Source: Sarcocystis neurona
Lineage: Eukaryota; Apicomplexa; Conoidasida; Eucoccidiorida; Sarcocystidae
Length of the DNA stretch: 64,000 nucleotides
Assembly: GCA_000727475.1 (NCBI GenBank)
Contig: KL647291.1
Location: 3,145,434-3,209,433, forward strand
Reading direction: 5' to 3'
Shown: piece after piece, positions 48,091 through 60,899 of the stretch
Numbering within the stretch: position 1 is the first letter of the stretch
Layout of the letters: each line of letters starts with the position of its first letter
Notes under the pieces: generated by a model
The model's input: only the letters and a program-made list of their open reading frames with translations
Told to the model about the DNA's origin: nothing
Database searches by the model: none
Program-made: the position numbers and the translations under genes

Positions 48091-51000
48091 ACAACCAAAA
48101 ACGAAAAAATTGCAGCAGGACGTGAGAAGGTTCGAGTATTTCTTACTCGCCTGTTCTACAAGAAAAAAGTCTTCTTCAGTCGCCCCTAGAACCTCGTTTT
48201 TCTATCTCTAACATATACATATATAGTATACCTTCCTATATACTTGTATACGTACGAAGACGTATACATGCGCGTATTTAGAAGCAAGAACCCATACACA
48301 TCCTTCGATAACAACATGGAAATTACTCTATTCGCGTGTATACATGTTTATGTATATACATGTATATGTATAACTGTATGTGTACAGGCATGCATGTATG
48401 TGTGTATACTCGTATATATATATATGCATAGAATTTATCGTTTTTGTGTACGTATGAATATATAGTAGTAACGGAAGGATACGTTGGTCTCAATATGCCC
48501 ATAAGCGCTAGATCTACTGAGTCGAAGGAACGTCGGTTCGACAGAGAGTGAGGTATGCAAGCTTGAAAATTCTAAGCGAGAGTCAATGTTTCTAATATAG
48601 CTGAAAAAAGAAACGATGACTTGGTTGTTCAGAGAAAAGGAGGACAGCTCCCTCTCTCGCCTTGTCTCTCTGTTTTTTTCACTCGATATCTACGTACCCG
48701 TATATCTAAATTTCAGTCTACCAGGCTGCCAATCAATCTACGTACATGCCCGTCAGTTTCTCTGTCTCTCTCTCTCGACCCGCGTAGAGACACAGATATA
48801 CGTATATAGAGAGAGGCTGTCTGAGGGTGAGTTTTTGATATATGGGTCAGAACGGTCGTCGAATCAACAAACCTAATTTCAGGTTTCCCCTTGCGTGCGT
48901 CCATTCATGTACACGCACCCGTCTGAAAAATGGTACAACAGAGAGAGCTTTTCGCTTTTTGTTAGCGTTCACGTGCATCTGGGACGGTTTGCAGGTGTGA
49001 GCCAGTGGTGTAATGCAGGTGTGTATTTATCGCGAGGAAGACAGAAAGGGCGGAGAAAGAGACCCATTTTGCAGTTTTATTAATATGCTGCTGAGGTCAC
49101 CTATACAACTAAAAGGACTATTTCTATTAGTTACCACACAAGTGCACATGACACAAGACAACAGCTCTCGAGAGAAAATAGTCACAAACATATATGTATA
49201 TATGTACGAGTGTATGTATGCACGCAAATCCACGGCGCCAGGGAAAAGTTGTCTACCAGCCGGTTCCATCCATTGCGTGGGAGCCCGTCATTTTCATCGT
49301 ACTGCAATGCAGCTAACGCAGTTCTTTGGTTCCTCTTTTTCCCAATAATCGTGTCCGTCCCTCTATCAATTTGTGCACATAAATGTACACATAAGTATAT
49401 ACTGTGTGTATGTGCAGATTTTCTTGCGGGTGTCTGTGTCTGACTTCTTAAGAGGAAGAGGTGTATTTAGAGCCATGTGGATGAACGCCACGAGGAAACA
49501 TGCATGCTCTTGTGTCTTTCCTACGGCTGATTTCGTCTGTGCAGAGGTGGACTCCCAAAATAAGGCGCTACTTATATTGCAGAGCTAAAAAAGGCGGAGA
49601 AAACTGGTGGCGCACAGAGACCGCCATGTGTGCAGGTGGATGGAGTTTGGCAGAAGAATAATGACGTATGCAGATCCACTTCGATAGACTGAACAGTACG
49701 TGGGAGCTGGGGGAAAGAGTTGTCGGTGCGTGCATATGTGTACGGTAGAAGTTACAAGTACACATAATTACGTGCGTATATCTTTTTGAAAGATCAAAGA
49801 TTACTGTAAGATATAGATGTGGCTCTGGAGAAATACGTACACATTCAGAAATACACTCTTAGATTGTGCAAACAAGTGTTGCCTCTTTGAGAATTTCTTC
49901 CTGTTCTTTGGTGCCTGTCTTTCTTCGCGTGCTCGGTTTTACACATCTGTAGTCAGCCTGATTTTGACGTTAAATGAATACGTGTCAGACTACACGTTAT
50001 CCACCACGCGCGCACACACATTTCGACAGACAAACATGTGTATTTACGTAGATTACTTGTATGGGCGTACGTGTCCAACTGTCCGAATACCTTACTGTAT
50101 ACCTGCATACAAACATGTATACAAATAAGCAGATAAACACAAACATATATATTTATATATATATATGTACATACACGTATATATGTAATTCTCTACGTAT
50201 ACACCTGTGTCTACCTTCCTATCTCTCTCTCTGTATATTTAAACATATATGAAACGTCCATAAGGGCATATTTGCATATACATATATAATGCATATCTGT
50301 CTCAGCAGATACACAAGTTCGCGCCCGTGTGTGTTACTGGGTCTGGACATATAAAACGTGGCTATCCAGACACGCGCACGTGTATCGGTTCCGTCACAGA
50401 CACCTAGATGCACTTTCACGAATGCATGTGTTAATACCCAAGTACTATATGTGCAAGTAAGTAGATGTACTCTACAAGAATAGACACGCCGTTATGTGTC
50501 TTACGTTCAACTGTGCACACACGTAGCTGAATATTTAGTTCTGTGGAAGCAGATCGCTCCGCACGTACCTGAAGACTAGTTCTCCCACGCAGCTAGCAGC
50601 ACACGTGCAGTTGGGATGTGAGTAGCATGAACAGCTACTGCAGTCACAGCAGCAGAAAACCTTTCGGTTCCCTCTTACAGATAAACAGTAGCTACACATA
50701 CAAGCACATACACACGTAGATGCATGCCTACACACATACGTACACGTGCGTAATCACGAGTATTTGTATACACGTATATACATATATATTAGCCGCGCAA
50801 ATCTCGAGCGCATACATTTGCAAGCACGGACTATAAAGAGGTCCCCTCAAACCTCATGTCTAAGTAGATGATAGGCACACGAATAGGTTTAGATGGAAAA
50901 ATTTCGTCTTACAATGGTCATGTAAGTGCTGACCTGCATGTTAGTCGTAGCATGTGTACAACGATAAAAAGAGGCCAGAACTGATGCACACTTATATTTA

Positions 51001-52940
51001 CCTGCGTTTCCACAGTACAAATGTGAATGGAGAGTGCTGTCGCTTGTGCTTTCACACTCTACGTATACGTGTGAATGTATATATATGTGTATATGGTGCA
51101 CGTGCACACACACACACACACTTACGTATACGGCAAGGGAGGCTGTACTACATATGCTTGTGTAGTAGATTTTCTTAAAAATCAGACTTTCCACAAATCA
51201 ACGCCTCCTTTGTTCACCACAGTTAACAAGCCCTGGGGAGAAATGAAACTTTCTGCCTGAGGAAACGCGTTTTCCTGTCTGCTTTTTTACCTCTGAATAC
51301 ATATAAGCCCGTTCGTTCTTGAAGAGCACTCGAATGTACTGACTCAGTAGAAAGACCTTTCAAGTTTTTACCTGTAGAAGCTCATACCCCGTTGCAAAGC
51401 GACGAAAATCCGGGAAAACAGAGATTTCCCTTCAGGAAAAAAAGAAGGACTTGCTTGCTTATAAAACTGAAGTTAGTGCCGTATGTTGTGTGACTGTTTT
51501 TCCTTCAAGATCAGTATTAAGAAGCTCACATTTTAAAGACTCCGTAAGACCTTCCGTTTAAGAAAACAACGCAGGCAAGACAGCGAACTCGTAATGAATC
51601 TTTTCTCGTGTAAAAACTCGTTAAGAGCTTCCGTTCAAGGAAAAAGGCAGGCGAAACTGTGGACTCGTGATAAACCTTCTCTCGTGGGACCTCTGCAAAG
51701 AAAAAAATTAAAAACTCCCCCACGGATGATGTAAGATCGTGTTTCGAGGACGAAAAACTCTGGAAATTGTGATTAATATGCACACATATACCCTTTTTTG
51801 GGGCCTTCTCACGCAGGAGAATAAGTTTGTTTTAAGAGTAGCTACTTTTGATTGGCGTTCAAGAACATGCTGTTGTTCCTGTTTTCGGCTGCGAATGTGT
51901 TTGAATCATTTGAAATGGACGTCTCTTCATAATTGCTGTGCTGCAACCAGACATCAGTCCTCAGCCACTGTTAAGAAAAGGTGCAAAAACCATTGTTTCC
52001 CTTCTCCTCCGCGGGAACCTTACAGAGAGAACAATGCTGTTCTTGTGTGGAAGCACCGTCGCAGTGACTGTCGGTCGCGCATGAGGTACGAGAAATGGAC
52101 ATTTAGGTTTGTTCTCAAAACAGAACGCGCTTTAGTAAATTTACACAGGAGCCTTACTGGCGCCAATTATTTCTTACATCTGCTTTCGCACATCACACAT
52201 GTATGTGTATGGTCAACGCGTAGAGAAATAAAGATGTTCATGTACTTCTGGATGTGCACTTGCTTATAAGGTGCCTCGGTGATAAGAGCGTGTACATTGC
52301 TGCTTTCTATCAACTAGTACTCCGGGAAGAATAAATCTGTACACGTATTGTCGGCGTATCTATTCTTGTCTACCCTACGGTTGGGGACTTAACATAAGTA
52401 AAACAAATATGCATGTATGTGTATGTCTGTGTACCCAGAGCCACTATGGAGTCCGTTGCGGTTGAGGTATTCACGTAGTTGTACACGTGCAGGTATGCCT
52501 TTGTTCGCAGAGCGACACACAGGGACAAGACAATTGCAGTACGTAATTGTTTTGGGGAGAGGGACCTGCTGTACTCTCGCGCTAAGGATATGCGTGCACG
52601 CGCAACATACGTATATATATATATATATATGTATAAGTATGCAAACACACAGACTACAGATTTGATGTTGAGACACACGTTCTCTCTATTCAGTAGTTTC
52701 GCCTCCTTGTTCAATCTGTTAAGACGTTATAATCCTACAGGATCGTTGACAATGATAACCACAATTATCTCTGTTTCCCCACCGCTCCGGCGGCACTCGT
52801 CCCTGTGACCTGTTGTCACCTTCTGGATTGGGCAGGGCTGGTTCTACCCACTGCTGAATTATGCACGACTGCACACGCATGGAACATGTGAACACAAAGA
52901 AATAACAAATACCGGTTTGGGGAGTGAGAGAGGAGAAACA
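48091..52940. other. AT-rich spacer
   Basis: TA/TATG simple repeats (48.2 kb, 48.35-48.43 kb, 49.19 kb, 50.13-50.17 kb, 50.77 kb, 52.61-52.63 kb), a CA run at 51106-51121 and a CT run at 48755-48775. Short open frames are common but none has a domain or credible splice sites. From 51.2 to 51.78 kb there are repeated short motifs of the type CTCGTG-TAAAAACTC and TTCCGTTCAAG/TTAAG (for example 51555 and 51630), suggesting old local duplication. Confidence 0.45.
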
Positions 52941-52944
52941 AAAT

Positions 52945-54690
52945 ACTAGTGGTCGTTGGAGTAGCTACAGTAGAGAAACTAAATGGTGTCGTAACAGTAG
53001 CTGCAGTAGTAACAAGGAGGACGCGAGTAGCACTACCTGTGCTAGCACCCCTGCGTGATTCTGACGTAGTACTTGTGTTCGTGGCCGCAACATCCGTAGT
53101 CGGTGCCGTCGCTACAGTAGGGGATATTCCAGTGGGGACACTACATAGGCGAGTGACAGCGGGCGTACACTCAGTGGCTTAGGAGGTACAGTGACTTCTA
53201 AGACTCTGTTGTAGTATCCGTAACACTAGTAGAAGTGGTCGTGATATTAAAGAGCTGCTATCTTGGCAAGGGATGGAACAGGGAAATCTGCGACAGAAGT
53301 GTGCACTCTATTAGTGTGCCTCCTAATACTGTCAGTTGTGGTAGTTTTGGCTGTTACAGCAAGAGAAAATCTGACCCTACTGCCAGTACTAGCGTAGTAG
53401 TAAGACCAGCTTCGCTAATAGCAGTAACAGACGTGGTATTGTGTACATGAATGGGGAGCCACGGCACTTGTTGTTTCGAGCTGTAATATCCATATCTGCA
53501 GCAGTATAGTCTGCAGTGTCACCATCTGCAGTCGTCGCAGTATTGATGCTGGCAAACCTGTGTACGCGGCAGCAATAGTAGCAATATTAACCGTGGAGGT
53601 TTGTCTTCGTAGCAGCGGAATCTGTGGCAGGGAGAGAACTTGTAGTAGCAGTGCCAGCTTTAACAGTAGGTATCGTACTCGTAGCAGTAGCTGTGATGGG
53701 GTGAATACTTCAGGCGTAGAGAGAGAGTCTAAGCCTAGGATCAGAGAGAGCTTCAGTAGTAGCGGCTGTTCATGAAACTGTGCAGATGTTTGATGTGCTG
53801 GAGTTGCCGCAGGACTCGCAACAGCTTTAGGGGGCGTTGCAGCGGTGCTTACTGTAACGTCATTCCCTGTAGCACTTGCATCAGCATTTGTGGGAAAGCT
53901 GTGCTTGAAGACGTAGAAGCTTTTGTAGTAGAGTACTCCCTGTAGTGGTAGTATTGGTTCTATTGGTGACAGCTGCCATGCTGCTTACAGCAGGGGGCGT
54001 CGCGGAAGCAGCTGTGCGAAGCCGAGGTGATTTGACAGCAGTGGTACTAGGGGGTGTTGCGGAGGCACTTGTGCTGGTAGGAGCAGCTGTACGAGTAGTT
54101 CAGTAGTCCTGGTGATTACACCTATTGTTGAGCCGGTGTATTAATATCCTTTTTTCCACCAGGATAATCGAAGTAGGAGAGCAGTAGTAATGGTACCAGA
54201 GGCGCAGTACGCGAAGTGCCTGTGGTTGCGCGGGTGGTAGGCGCAATAGTATTCGTTATGGGAAAACAGTAGTACTAACTGTAAGAACAGATGGAGGAGT
54301 CGTAGTAAACTAAGTACGAAATGTGGAAGTAGCCACTGCGGTAGTGGAAGCAGTAAATGTGCTGGTGATGCTTGCAATATTTCGGCAAGGGGAAGGGCTG
54401 GAGTAGTAGTGAAAACTGCAGTCGTAATAGCCATACGACTCCTCCCTACACGAGAAGCAAAAATAGCAGTACTAGTTGTTGTAGCTGTATTAGTAGCACT
54501 TGTGATAGGAACAATGAACTTTGCGGGGAAGGAGCATTCGTCTAATACTACTTACTCGAATTTTACGAGCAAAAATGCCAAGAGTCCCACCGTTTATATC
54601 GTCATGTCGTAAAAGCTATTATGGCAGCAGTGTAAATGCAGTTTCTGCATTAGAAGCAGCTTTACTATAAAGCGAACTCACACGGGTAGT
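52945..54690 (-). pseudogene. Broken Thr/Ser/Ala-rich (mucin-like) coding relic
   Basis: The plus strand is full of GTAGTAG, GTAGCAGTAG and CAGTAGT triplets. Read on the minus strand these give long Thr/Ser/Ala/Val runs: TSTTSESRRGASTGSATRV then VTTAATVTTPFSFSTVATPT near 53.1-52.95 kb, and TASTTAVATSTF, FTTTPPSVLTVSTTVFP and IAPTTRATTGTSRTAPL near 54.4-54.2 kb. The pieces lie in different frames and are split by stops. This is what a decayed Thr-rich repeat gene would look like. A simple degenerate (TAC/TGC) repeat that was never translated is the alternative. Confidence 0.4.
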
Positions 54691-57130
54691 GGCTGAATAA
54701 TTCGTCGTAAGAGTGACGCACCTACTGATACAGCAGGTTTAGAAGTACATATATATATATATATCTATACATACATATAGTAAGGAATATTCATATATAG
54801 GTACACACGGAGAAAGAAACAGTGGCTTCGGCGGAGATATTGAAGAGCCTCGCTGTTCGACTTGAGCGACTTCCAAACTACTCGCAGAATACCCAAGCTG
54901 TATTGTTTTCTGTAAAGTCGTTCACTAGTGAACGGCTACAGAACAAATGTGAGCAACGGAGTCGCAGGGATACGTAAGTAGTAGTATTCTTAGTTTACTT
55001 GTTGCCTGTACTCTCTTTTGTAAACTTGACGCATGCGAAAGGCCAGAAAAAGCAAAAAAAGAAGAGAGAGAGAAGGTCAATGGTTACTCGTACCCCTTAC
55101 AGTGAGTAGTCGTCCTCCAAAATATCAGCGATGTCCCGGCGGTACCACATAGGGTACGGGAACGCCCTTTCAATATCTTGTAACATGGGAAACGTCTTGA
55201 AGAAGAAAGAGAACTAAAGAAAGCACTCCGCCGGTCTGCGCTAGTAGCAGTCTAATCAAACGGCTGGCAGCGATAGCAGTGGCATAAGTCATACGAAATG
55301 CAGTGGTGATACTGTAGGTGGAGCAGTATTTTCCAACTATAGCAGCTCTGGTCGGATTGACGGGGAAGGCAGAGGGATGAAAATAACGCCGACAGTTTCT
55401 TCTTTTGCTTGTTTGGGAACGGTGACATAAACGACACGCACGAAGACGCACGACTGAGAGATAAAGAGTTAAGAATGATACATCCGCATCTACTACCTGC
55501 AAGTCGGACATGTCTCAGTATGCATTCGAAATTTATTACAGACGGATAGCCTTTTATCGCTGCATTCCCCGCTCAGCAGTCAATAAACGATACTCACAAA
55601 AAGTGCACGTAATTCTCTGAAGTACCAGTCAATTTACTACACTGAAGGGATGTACAAGAAGAGGGACTCTAGGATTCTTACTCCACTTTGATGTGCAGCG
55701 TTTTCGTGCAAAACGAGTGCTAGAGGTCCACACGTGTTGAAAAATATTCTCTAACTGTAATGAGGTGCACTTGAAATTCCACAAAAGCGTACTGACAACT
55801 GATTCTACACGAATCAGACAAAACATTCTAAGCAACGTGTTCACACACGTACTTCATCTAGAGTTAGACTTATGCGTGAGGCCTTATCTAGGGACACAAT
55901 TCAACTACGTCCCTCTCCCTCTTTCTGTCTCGGTGTATACGTATGTGTTAATGCACACCTAAACGCATACGAATAAAATAGCTCAATCGCTCGGACACAA
56001 GCATATGCTCTAGACACAAACGTACTTCCATACACGCATATAATTAAATACATACGTACACATGATATATACATATATACATACATGTATATGCACACAC
56101 GGTGTGTCCGCGTCTTGGCAACCGTGTTTATGAATGCTACACGTAACACTGAAGAGGCGACATCTTGAAGTGAACGGGTGCAGCTAGATATCTGCTTAGA
56201 AGGAGTAACGAGAAATGCTTTCAGCACTGGAGGTGCCGCGACAGAAGCTGAACACGAGCTTTATCGTCGGCGTTCTGTTATCGTCTCTTCGAGCAATTCT
56301 TCTTTCTTATGTATTTCCTCCCCGTCCACCTCCTCATCGTGTTCGTGTTCTTCAGTTTCTCGCCTTCTGGTGTATTGCAGTTTATTTTCAGTTCTTCATT
56401 TCGGCATATTCTCTTCTATCTACACCCACGAAGCTTCAATAGCGCGACACTCTTTTTTCGGCTTGTTGTGAACTGCAATAAACGAAGAACAATACGGGAA
56501 TGTACGTTTCAAAAAAGTGCTTCATCCACTTGATACTAATGCGTGTGCTGCTGTACAAAGATAACAAGGGAGAGTGGAATGGGAAAAAAACGGCAAAGAC
56601 AAACGCATTTTCAGTTCAATGGGGACGTGACGGGGACTAATACAAGCCGAGTGATTATACCGACTTCAACCTGCACGAATACAAACGTGACGACGTGAAT
56701 TTCGGGAATTTTTCTGTGTATCTCTGTCCAAGTGTACGCACGCAGGTATCTACCTATATACATGCATGTACGTATTTATACATATATATGCATACACATA
56801 ACGCATATCAGTAAACACACTTATCTATGTGTTCACCTGTTCCCCATTATACGTGTGAGCCTGCACACATTTGTAGATCTAAAAAAATGTATACACATAC
56901 ACATACATATATATAATCTATACACATACCACATATATACATACATACGCGTACACGCATACACGTACACACACATACGTGCGAACGCATACATATACAT
57001 ACACATATATACATATAAATATATATATATATATACATATATACACAAATACATACATCCACATATTGGTTGATTTCTACCTGCGTATAGATACAAATAG
57101 GACGCCTTTTTCTGTACTTGTAGCACGGTG
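54691..57130. other. Spacer
   Basis: TA repeats (54.75-54.78 kb, 56.06-56.09 kb and a long TA/CA-rich stretch 56.73-57.06 kb). A minus frame at 55511-55170 (113 codons, Thr/Ala/Cys-containing) and a 75-codon plus frame from ATG 56215 with two hydrophobic stretches are open. Neither shows a domain. No gene is called. Confidence 0.4.
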
Positions 57131-57945
57131 CCAGCGAACAGAGGCCTACAGAAAGAGGCCCGAAGAGCAGCGTGGAACTACCAGTCACACACGAAGTAGG
57201 AAAGTGTGCTCCCTAAGACACCGGCGAAGTCAGAGGAAAAGAAACGCATGGCACGTCTCCGACTTGAATTGAACGCTATCAAAGAAAGCTATGTGGATGA
57301 AACAGACGCGTGACAGATGGACAGGAATGTGGACGAGGAGTTTAACAGGCGGGAAGAATGGAAAAATAATAAGTGTGACGGCAGAGTAAAAACTACTTCC
57401 AGAATTGCACCAGCGATACTGACACAAAACGGAAGTATCTATCTTCCATTTGCAGATCCACACGGAGGCGTGGACTTCAGTGTTCACCAACGTGATGAAT
57501 ACAGAAAGAATTGCACGCTTTTTAATTAGAAACGCAGGTGCTTTAGGAATGGCCTTCTACTCGTCTTGAGATACTGGAGTGAAGAAGTAGTGTGCACGGA
57601 AAGCAGGAGACACAGGTCATCGCCGTACTCTCGGTGAAGACTCACCTAGACGTCGAAAAAGGGGGGAAGAAAATACCTACGGCTAAGAGTGAAGTGAAAG
57701 GCATAGTTCAACTGAATATTGGAGAAAAGCGACAACTGCTAGAGAAGTGTTTCTACCCCCTGCAATCTACGATACGAAAATTCGATATTTTTTACACAGG
57801 GTGGACTTCTGGCGGAGAAGACTCGAACGCCCGCTACACTGGAAGCCTAGAGAGAGACGGAGAGGAATACATAAGTGTACTGTGGGCAGGCAAGGGATTA
57901 GAATTATACGTATGTACAAGAAGAAGCGCTCCGTGGAAATGAGCA
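57130..57945 (+). other. Purine-rich stretch with exon-like frames
   Basis: Two plus frames look like non-repetitive protein: 57317-57529 (ATG start, 70 codons, contains APAILTQNGSIYLPFADPH) and 57592-57942 (no ATG, 116 codons, contains EVKGIVQLNIGEKRQLLEKC and FDIFYTGWTSGGEDSNARY). They are in different frames about 60 bases apart and could be neighbouring exons. No good donor/acceptor pair joins them. The A/G-rich composition alone also keeps frames open. Confidence 0.3.
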
Positions 57946-58981
57946 GACGGACGTGCTACATAACGGAATTGAGCTGTGCAATTAAGAATCCCTCTGGCGC
58001 GACCCAAGTGTTAACTAATCCTCTTCTCCGAGACGCAGACTCACGCTGGAGTGCGCAAGTATAAAAGCTTGCTTCTCGAGAGAGTCATTTACCGGAAGGA
58101 ATTCTGGAAACTTCATCACCTACTCTCTTGCATCTGTCCTGCCGCATCGACAACTACGCAGTTGCCACGCATGCGTCGTCCGCTGTGTGGTGGACGTCGA
58201 TTTGCTACACGTTTTTACTTTCGGCGGACCCCCCTCTTCCTCTTCCGTGAGGAATAGTAAATTTGCTCCCTTCAGGAACATGGACAATTGTTAATTACAT
58301 CTCACTTTCCACGCAGTGCAAAGGGGGCTCCGCATGCGCAAGTGCAGGACCTACATCGTCCCGCATGCAGCAGTTTCCGAGTCGTTCCGAATCTGGTAGT
58401 TCCCTCTGGTATATATAAAATGTTGTTTGGTGAAGAGCAGCAGCAAGCTTCACTTCCCTCGAGCAAGTTCTTGCTCGCTTGATACTGAAGATCTGAACTC
58501 TACAGTGCAAAATCACCGCGCAAGGCCCTTTCTTATGCGGCGACGACACGTAGACGTCGATTCTGCAGTCGTATCGACCCCGCTGAACATTGCGTTTTGT
58601 TTTTTTGTGTCTGTTCTTTCTTTTCTGGCGTTGTCGCGTGTGCCACTTGCCTCTTCGGCTCCCGCTGCCGCCTACCGTCTACCACCTGCGCGTGCCTACG
58701 GCTCTGCAGCTACAAACAACATGGGCCTGTCGTAATTTTCAGGATCTCCTGGTCACGCGCTGTTGGCTTTGTGGACGTCCACGTGACGTATTCCACTGCT
58801 GCTACGTGTTTCCGCAGCGTTTGCCGTTGCTGACGCCAGCCCTCGTGGCGATGCTGCAGCTCTGTGTTGATGCTGCTGCGGCTGCTGTTCACCGCGGCTC
58901 TTGCTTGTCCTCGCTGCTGCTCTTTTCCTGCTGCTCTTCGCTGCTGCGTCTGCTGCTTCACTCGCATTTCTTTCCCGTAAA
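57946..58981. other. 5' flank of the WD-repeat gene
   Basis: Mixed sequence with pyrimidine-rich patches, then CTG/GCT triplets from 58.8 kb. The WD-gene frame is open back to about 58901 (hydrophobic, Leu/Ala-rich) but without an ATG before 58982; an upstream exon cannot be excluded. Pyrimidine-rich frames at 58590-58985 show nothing recognisable. Confidence 0.4.
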
Positions 58982-60867
58982 ATGACTATCTCCTGCTGTG
59001 CTGCACCAGCTCGCTATGATGCTGCTGCCTCTGTGCCTTCGTCCTTGACCGCCTACACCAGCAGCAACAGCGACGGTTGCAGCAGCGACAGCGTCCCTTG
59101 CCGGAGCACCAGCATACCTTGCAGCAGCAGTAGCGTGTCTTGGAACAGCAGCAGCAACGATACGCTCCCGCGTTTCAGGCTAAAGAGATTCTATCAGTCT
59201 CCTGCTGCTTCGGCGATTTCTGTCTGTTGTTCTGCTGCAGTTGCCGACTGCCCATCCGCTGCTGGTGCTGCCGCACGCCGTGGGCCCGGTGCTCCTGCGT
59301 CTCCGGCCGGCGCTGCCTGTGCAACGACTGCTGCTCCTGCTGCACCCACCATCCCGGCGGCTGCTGCCGGTCCAGCAGAAGTGCCGTATTTTCAGCAGCT
59401 AACCGTGAACAGCGACGGCAGTAGCGTCTGCGTGGGGTCCTCTTCACTGTCTCTGCTGTTTTTCTCTCCGCAACACTTACTGCTGCAGCAACAGCTGCCG
59501 CATGCGCACTTCGCTCAAATTTCTTGTGTCTCCTTCTTCCACAAACATCCCTGTTTGTTGGCGTCTGCATCACAAGATGCGTCAGTGCGCCTGTGGGATC
59601 TGCGCTGCTGCAGCAGAAGCAGCAGCTACCAGTGCGGCGCGGCAGCAGCAACAGCAGCAAGGTCCCACTCACAAGCAGCGGCAGCGGCACCAGTAGCGCA
59701 TCTGCAGCTGGGCTCCGCAGGAAGCACAGAAGCAGAAGTCTGGGCAGTCGCAGTGAACTCCACGGATACGCTTCTTGCAGCTGCATACAAAAACGGCTTT
59801 TCACTTGTGGATATTCGTTGCCTCTCTTCCTCTTCTTCCCCCCACCCTTCCTTTTCCTCTTTCTCCTTCTGCACCAGCAGCCGCAGGCCGCCCCCGCCCC
59901 ACAGCAGCAGCGTTGTCAGCAACAGTCTCAACAGCGTTACTTACAGCAGCAGCAGCGGCTCGTTGCTGGCGAGTCGCGCTTCTGCTTCTGCTGCTTCTTT
60001 TCGTGGCAGCGGACGCTCGCCGCGTCAAGTGGCCCAGCAACAGCAGCAGGAGCTAGAGCAGGGGCAGGAGCAGCATCACGGCCGGAAAAAGAAGCGCGAT
60101 CTTGTCCAGCAGCAGACGCAGCAGCTGCGTACCGTGATCAAGAGAGTCGAGCTGCATGCGGAAAGTATCAATCGCTTGCTTTTCCACCCGAGTATCGATT
60201 GGCTGTTGCTGTCAGCAGGAGAAGATGGGCTCGTCTGCTGTCACGACGTTCGCGCCAGTATCGCAGGAGCAACAACGGCGCAGCAGCACAAGCAGCAGCA
60301 GCAGCGACCAGGGGCAACGGCGCAGAGAGTTGTGGCGCAGGAGCAGCTGTCCGAGAGCAGAGAAGGAGAAGAAGGAGGAGAAGCAGAAGCGATAGGTCCC
60401 AAGGAAGACGAAGATGAGGCGCTCTGCTGCTGCTTTTCCTACGGCCAGCCCATTCGTAAAATCAATATTGTCGGGCCGCAGCAAGACTGCGTCTGTGTCT
60501 GCAGCAGCACGGACGAAGCTGCTCTCTGGCAGCTGCGAGGATTCCTCAGCGACAGCAGCAGCAGTCGACACAGCAACACCAGCAGCAACAGCTGCAGTAG
60601 CGCGGTCTCTATAGAGAGAAGGGCAGAGTGGAGTGACATACGCATGCATCCGCATTTGACAAGGGGAGAGAGTGCGGGGTATCTGGTGGACAATTTCTAC
60701 GACGCTTCCTCCGGAAGATTTTTTCTTCTTGGCGGTCAGTGCAACAAGTGAAATGATGGGGAGTCTCGACTGTCCACGCACATTCATTCTACCAGCCGGA
60801 CAAATTTCGGTCTATAGACTTCTGGCCGTATATTTACATACTTTGTTCGTGCGGTCTCATTCTCTCC

Positions 60868-60899
<32 letters not shown>

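Noticed and set aside
48470..48570. Possible tRNA (GGTTCGAC near 48534)
   Set aside because: The T-loop-like word is part of a small GTCG...CGAC hairpin; no matching T-stem, D-arm or acceptor stem could be formed on either strand.
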